DNA from: Nectonema munidae
Lineage: Eukaryota > Nematomorpha > Nectonematoida > Nectonematidae
Direction: 5' to 3'
DNA length: 64,000 nucleotides
NCBI GenBank assembly: GCA_030549495.1
Contig: JAUIRK010000897.1
Span: 642,001 to 706,000 of the forward strand
Shown: piece by piece, positions 63,185-64,000 of the stretch
Position numbering within the stretch: position 1 is the stretch's first letter
Layout of the letters: the number at the start of each line of letters is the position of its first letter
The notes under the pieces: generated by a model
Databases searched by the model: none
What the model saw: only the letters and a program-made list of their open reading frames with translations
Told to the model about the DNA's origin: nothing
Program-made: the position numbers and the translations under genes

Positions 63185-64000
63185 ATGGTTTTGTAAAGTG
63201 CTTCTTTATAATTCTTACTTTCCAAATTTATTTTCTATTAAAATCAACGCATGGTTAAAGACCCTATTTTCAATGTCAATTTCGTGCAATTCTTTGCTTT
63301 TCAGCATTTATGTAAATGATATATTTTCAACCTGCAACATTTTTAAAGTCTTACTTTATGCTCATTATATTTGTGCTTTTGGCACTGTCTCTAAAATAAA
63401 TCATGATACTTTATCAAAGTCTGTTATATTGAAAGAAAAGTTGAGCTTATTGGATAAATGGTGCCCTATAAAACAAACTATCCATCAATATCAGTAAATC
63501 TAAAGTAATAATTGTTGTTTTTAGTACTTTTGTCGATTCTGAATATTCATTAAAAGCTAGTTTCGAAATAGTAAATTCTCATAATTTTCTTGGATAAACT
63601 ATAGATATTAAACTCATTTCTCATCACACACAAATCAGTTAGCATTTAAGTTGAATCAAGTAATAGGTTTTCTTGGTCATTCTATATTCGCTACCAAGAT
63701 AAAGTTACTTCTGTATAAAGCTTTCTTCGTTCAGTACATAAGTTTCAGTATAGTAAATTTTTATACAAAAAATTAATTAATTATCACTCCTTTACAGAAG
63801 AAGGTCTTAACTACAGTTTTTAATTTGTAATTTTCTGCTCATACATCTCATTTGTTTAAAAGTAATGATTTACTTAAAGATAAGGAAGTTGATGATATAT
63901 GTAATCACGAAATGGCAATTTTTATATTTAATTATTTACATTTTATTCCAAAACCTTATAAACTATAAATCAAGTCTGCATACATCACATGGCATTCCAT
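63185..64000 (+). mobile_element. LINE reverse transcriptase fragment running off the window
   Basis: The frame 63198-63497 reads LLFSIYVNDIFSTCNIFKVL, then LLYAHYICAFGTVSKINHDT and SLLDKWC. This is the palm region of a LINE reverse transcriptase in which the usual YADD box reads YAHY. Further pieces in other frames are KASFEIVNSHNFLG (about 63555), LLLYKAFFVQYISFSIVNFY (about 63710) and NDLLKDKEVDDICNHEMAIF (about 63865). It is a decayed CR1/Jockey-group copy, plus strand, 5'-truncated, and it continues past 64000. Confidence 0.7.

Overview
The window is an A+T-rich (by eye about 70%) stretch of an animal nuclear genome. It holds short exons with GT-AG introns, a fused multi-domain purine synthesis gene, PCNA, an SR splicing factor and many DNA transposons, LINEs and Penelope-like elements. 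Protein similarity and repeat style suggest an arthropod, perhaps a crustacean such as a copepod. That assignment is inference and is not fixed by any single marker.

Host genes. (1) Minus strand, 1-22204: 13 coding exons of the purine gene GART (glycinamide ribonucleotide synthetase, GARS, then aminoimidazole ribonucleotide synthetase, AIRS). The window edge cuts the gene at codon 805, where the GAR transformylase domain would follow. (2) Plus strand, 28904-34893: 8 coding exons of a 372-residue two-RRM SR-type splicing factor related to B52/SRSF4-6. It has an unusual second RRM, and a second possible C-terminus is encoded by its last intron. (3) Minus strand, 45717-48518: 3 coding exons of PCNA (272 residues) with an E2F-like site just upstream of the ATG. 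GART makes purine nucleotides and PCNA is the replication clamp; the SR factor acts in splicing. Nothing suggests the three are co-regulated as a unit.

Mobile DNA fills introns and gaps. The 7.8-kb first GART intron holds a Mutator-like element with a FLYWCH finger (about 14660-16104) and an old hAT element (16348-21684). A compact hAT with a perfect 8-bp target duplication (16991-18886) sits inside the old one. Other GART introns hold Penelope-like and piggyBac remnants, two back-to-back TTAA mini-elements, and a repeat pair in opposite orientation. From 24.5 to 26.9 kb an RNase H-bearing LINE is interrupted by a Penelope-like insertion with a 12-bp duplication. From 36.3 to 40.1 kb lies a LINE with ORF1, endonuclease and reverse transcriptase parts, and from 40.8 to 42.3 kb a Tigger/pogo element.

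The right part (48.6-64 kb) has no recognised host gene. It carries a 152-bp tandem array belonging to a dispersed family, LINE 3' ends, a third hAT remnant, two small inverted-repeat elements and a LINE fragment running off the right edge. The observations most worth following are the TTAA mini-elements with copy-specific palindromes, the open last intron of the SR gene, the dispersed array family, and an unexplained near-continuous reading frame at 35545-36279.
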